This document shows, piece after piece, positions 33,182-34,410 of a stretch of DNA of 34,410 nt. The stretch covers positions 1-34,410 of the forward strand of contig DAVZID010000036.1 of the NCBI GenBank assembly GCA_052273485.1, in the 5' to 3' direction. Each line of letters begins with the position of its first letter. The first letter of the stretch is position 1. This DNA is from Anthropogastromicrobium sp052273485 (GTDB lineage Bacteria; Bacillota; Clostridia; Lachnospirales; Lachnospiraceae). A program made the translations under genes and the position numbers. The notes below the pieces were generated by a model. That model was not told where the DNA came from, made no database searches, and saw only the letters and a program-made list of their open reading frames with translations.

Positions 33182-34306
33182 ATGATTTATTTGGATTATG
33201 CGGCGAACACTCCGGCACAGGAACGTGTGCTGGAGTGTTTTTGCCGAATTGAAAACGAATATATTGGAAATCCAAATTCCGTTCATCCGGCGGGCATTCG
33301 CGCAAAAGAAAAGATGGAGGAGGCAACTCAGACAATCGCACGTCTTCTTGATGCAAAGCCAGATGAGGTCATTTACACGTCTGGCGCAACCGAATCGAAC
33401 AATACCGCAATCAAAGGAATTGCGCAGGCCTCACGCCATATCGGACGTCACATCATTTCTACACCGCTTGAGCATTCTTCCGTGAGCGGCACACTGACTG
33501 CCTTGCAGGAGAAGGACAGTGAGATTGACCTGCTTGATATTATGAGAGATGGCATGGTAGATTGTGAGCAACTAGAGGATCTGATGACAAAGCATACGGT
33601 TCTCATTTCCGTCTGCGCGATCGACAGTGAGCTTGGAACGATTCAGCCAATTGATAAGATTATTGAGATCAAGAAGAAATATCCGGATTGCCGCCTTCAT
33701 GTAGATGCGACACAGGCGTTTGGACGAATTCCATTTTCTTTTGAGGGCATTGACACAATGAGTCTTGCACCGCACAAGTTTGGTGGCTTAAATGGAAGTG
33801 GTATTTTGCTGAAGAGAGAAGGCGTGCCGATGGAGCCACTGTTAAACGGAGGAGCCAGCACTACGATTTATCGAAGTGGTACACCGGCGCTTGCGATGGC
33901 GGTGACATCTGCACTGGCGCTTGAGATGGCTCTGGCACGGGAGGACGAGGTAAATGCGCGTATGTGCGAGTACAACCAGATGTTAAGGAAAGCATTGTCT
34001 TCGTACAGCCGCGTGCAGATTAATAGCCCAGAGCACAGTGTTCCACATATTTTGAATCTGAGCGTGGAAGGCGTCAAGGGTGTCGCGTTCCAGAAGGCGC
34101 TGGCGCAGCGTGATGTATGTGTCTCGGTTAAGTCAGCATGCTCCGTTGAGAATACGCCGTCTCGGTCGGTTTTTGCAATCAGCAGGGATCGAAAGAGGGC
34201 GCTTTCTTCGTGGCGCATCAGTATGGGAAGTGCGACGACGCGCGAGGAACTCGAGGAGTTTTTGAATAGTTTTGATGCATGCTATAAGGAATTGGTGACC
34301 CGGTAG
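33182..34306 (+). CDS. Cysteine desulfurase (NifS/IscS-like)
   Basis: Removes sulfur from cysteine as a persulfide for Fe-S clusters or thiolated cofactors. The 374-residue enzyme has IYLDYAANTP (2-11), NPNSVHPAG, TSGATESNNTAIKG, the PLP-stacking His98 in TPLEHSS, HVDATQAFG, and PLP lysine Lys199 in APHKFGGLNGSG. The catalytic Cys320 is in VKSACSVENTPSRSV. The usual NNE(I/L)GT motif reads DSELGT (148-153), and the residue after the PLP-Lys motif differs from IscS. This suggests a clostridial side branch that may serve a dedicated acceptor. It starts 24 bases after the patB-like gene, with an AGGAGG site, and is probably co-transcribed. Confidence 0.92.
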   Translation: MIYLDYAANTPAQERVLECFCRIENEYIGNPNSVHPAGIRAKEKMEEATQTIARLLDAKPDEVIYTSGATESNNTAIKGIAQASRHIGRHIISTPLEHSSVSGTLTALQEKDSEIDLLDIMRDGMVDCEQLEDLMTKHTVLISVCAIDSELGTIQPIDKIIEIKKKYPDCRLHVDATQAFGRIPFSFEGIDTMSLAPHKFGGLNGSGILLKREGVPMEPLLNGGASTTIYRSGTPALAMAVTSALALEMALAREDEVNARMCEYNQMLRKALSSYSRVQINSPEHSVPHILNLSVEGVKGVAFQKALAQRDVCVSVKSACSVENTPSRSVFAISRDRKRALSSWRISMGSATTREELEEFLNSFDACYKELVTR

Positions 34307-34392
34307 AGAATGAAAACTTACGGGTAGTGATAGTAATTTTACAAAAGTCGGGCGAGAAAGCCAAGAAACTTTTTGCAATTATCGGACAATGA

Positions 34393-34409
34393 TGTCGAAT
34401 TTTGTCGAA
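34393..34409 (+). promoter_or_regulatory. Tandem Spo0A boxes
   Basis: TGTCGAA occurs at 34393-34399 and again at 34403-34409, the second within TTTGTCGAAA. Both match the core Spo0A box (TGNCGAA), and they are exactly 10 bp apart, one helical turn. They lie about 90 bases after the desulfurase stop, in non-coding sequence, and would regulate a gene beyond the right edge. The rest of 34307-34392 shows nothing identifiable. Confidence 0.5.
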
Positions 34410-34410
34410 A

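Overview
The window looks like the chromosome of an anaerobic, Gram-positive, spore-forming gut Clostridium, most likely Lachnospiraceae-like. The support is: the anaerobic (cobalt-early, cbi-type) cobalamin pathway, Gram-positive lipoprotein signals and strong AGGAGG-type ribosome sites, clostridial c-di-GMP and hybrid-kinase proteins, a short-chain dehydrogenase that closely resembles clostridial bile-acid 12alpha-hydroxysteroid dehydrogenases, and two consensus Spo0A boxes at the right edge. The species is not determined. I see no rRNA, tRNA, CRISPR array, transposase or phage gene.

Layout. (1) Positions 1-170 hold the AT-rich 3' end of an unidentified gene. (2) Positions 167-7080 are a cobalamin-riboswitch-controlled unit: promoter, riboswitch, leader terminator, exported cobaltochelatase cbiK, a lipoprotein with two related domains, a BtuF/FecB-type lipoprotein, a BtuC/FecD permease, an ATPase with an extra C-terminal domain, tcdA, and a strong terminator. 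(3) Positions 7178-15699 are the corrin-ring cluster cbiC-D-F-G-H-(JET fusion)-A, ending in a bidirectional terminator. cbiL and the late nucleotide-loop genes are absent. (4) Malic enzyme is on the minus strand, divergent from a large hybrid histidine kinase whose HD-GYP-like domain has lost its metal-binding His. (5) A 12alpha-HSDH-like SDR has its own promoter and terminator. (6) A GGDEF-receiver-HD-GYP protein follows, with a poly-G tract near its 3' end. (7) oppA-B-C-D-F and a translationally coupled small membrane protein make a peptide importer operon. (8) A sulfur/PLP-enzyme run follows: cystathionine lyase/synthase family, PatB/MalY C-S lyase and a NifS-like desulfurase. (9) The last 20 bases carry tandem Spo0A boxes that presumably serve the next gene, beyond the window.

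How the genes fit together. The left 15 kb is a B12 supply region: one unit captures and imports a tetrapyrrole or corrinoid, and the other builds the corrin ring from cobalt-precorrin-3 to the a,c-diamide. The most unusual part is the first unit. It pairs a secreted metal chelatase with two surface lipoproteins and an ABC importer, so metal insertion into, or removal from, a tetrapyrrole may take place outside the membrane before uptake. The right half holds second-messenger and phosphorelay signalling, one probable steroid or bile-acid oxidoreductase, peptide uptake and cysteine/cystathionine catabolism, which fits an amino-acid-using gut anaerobe.
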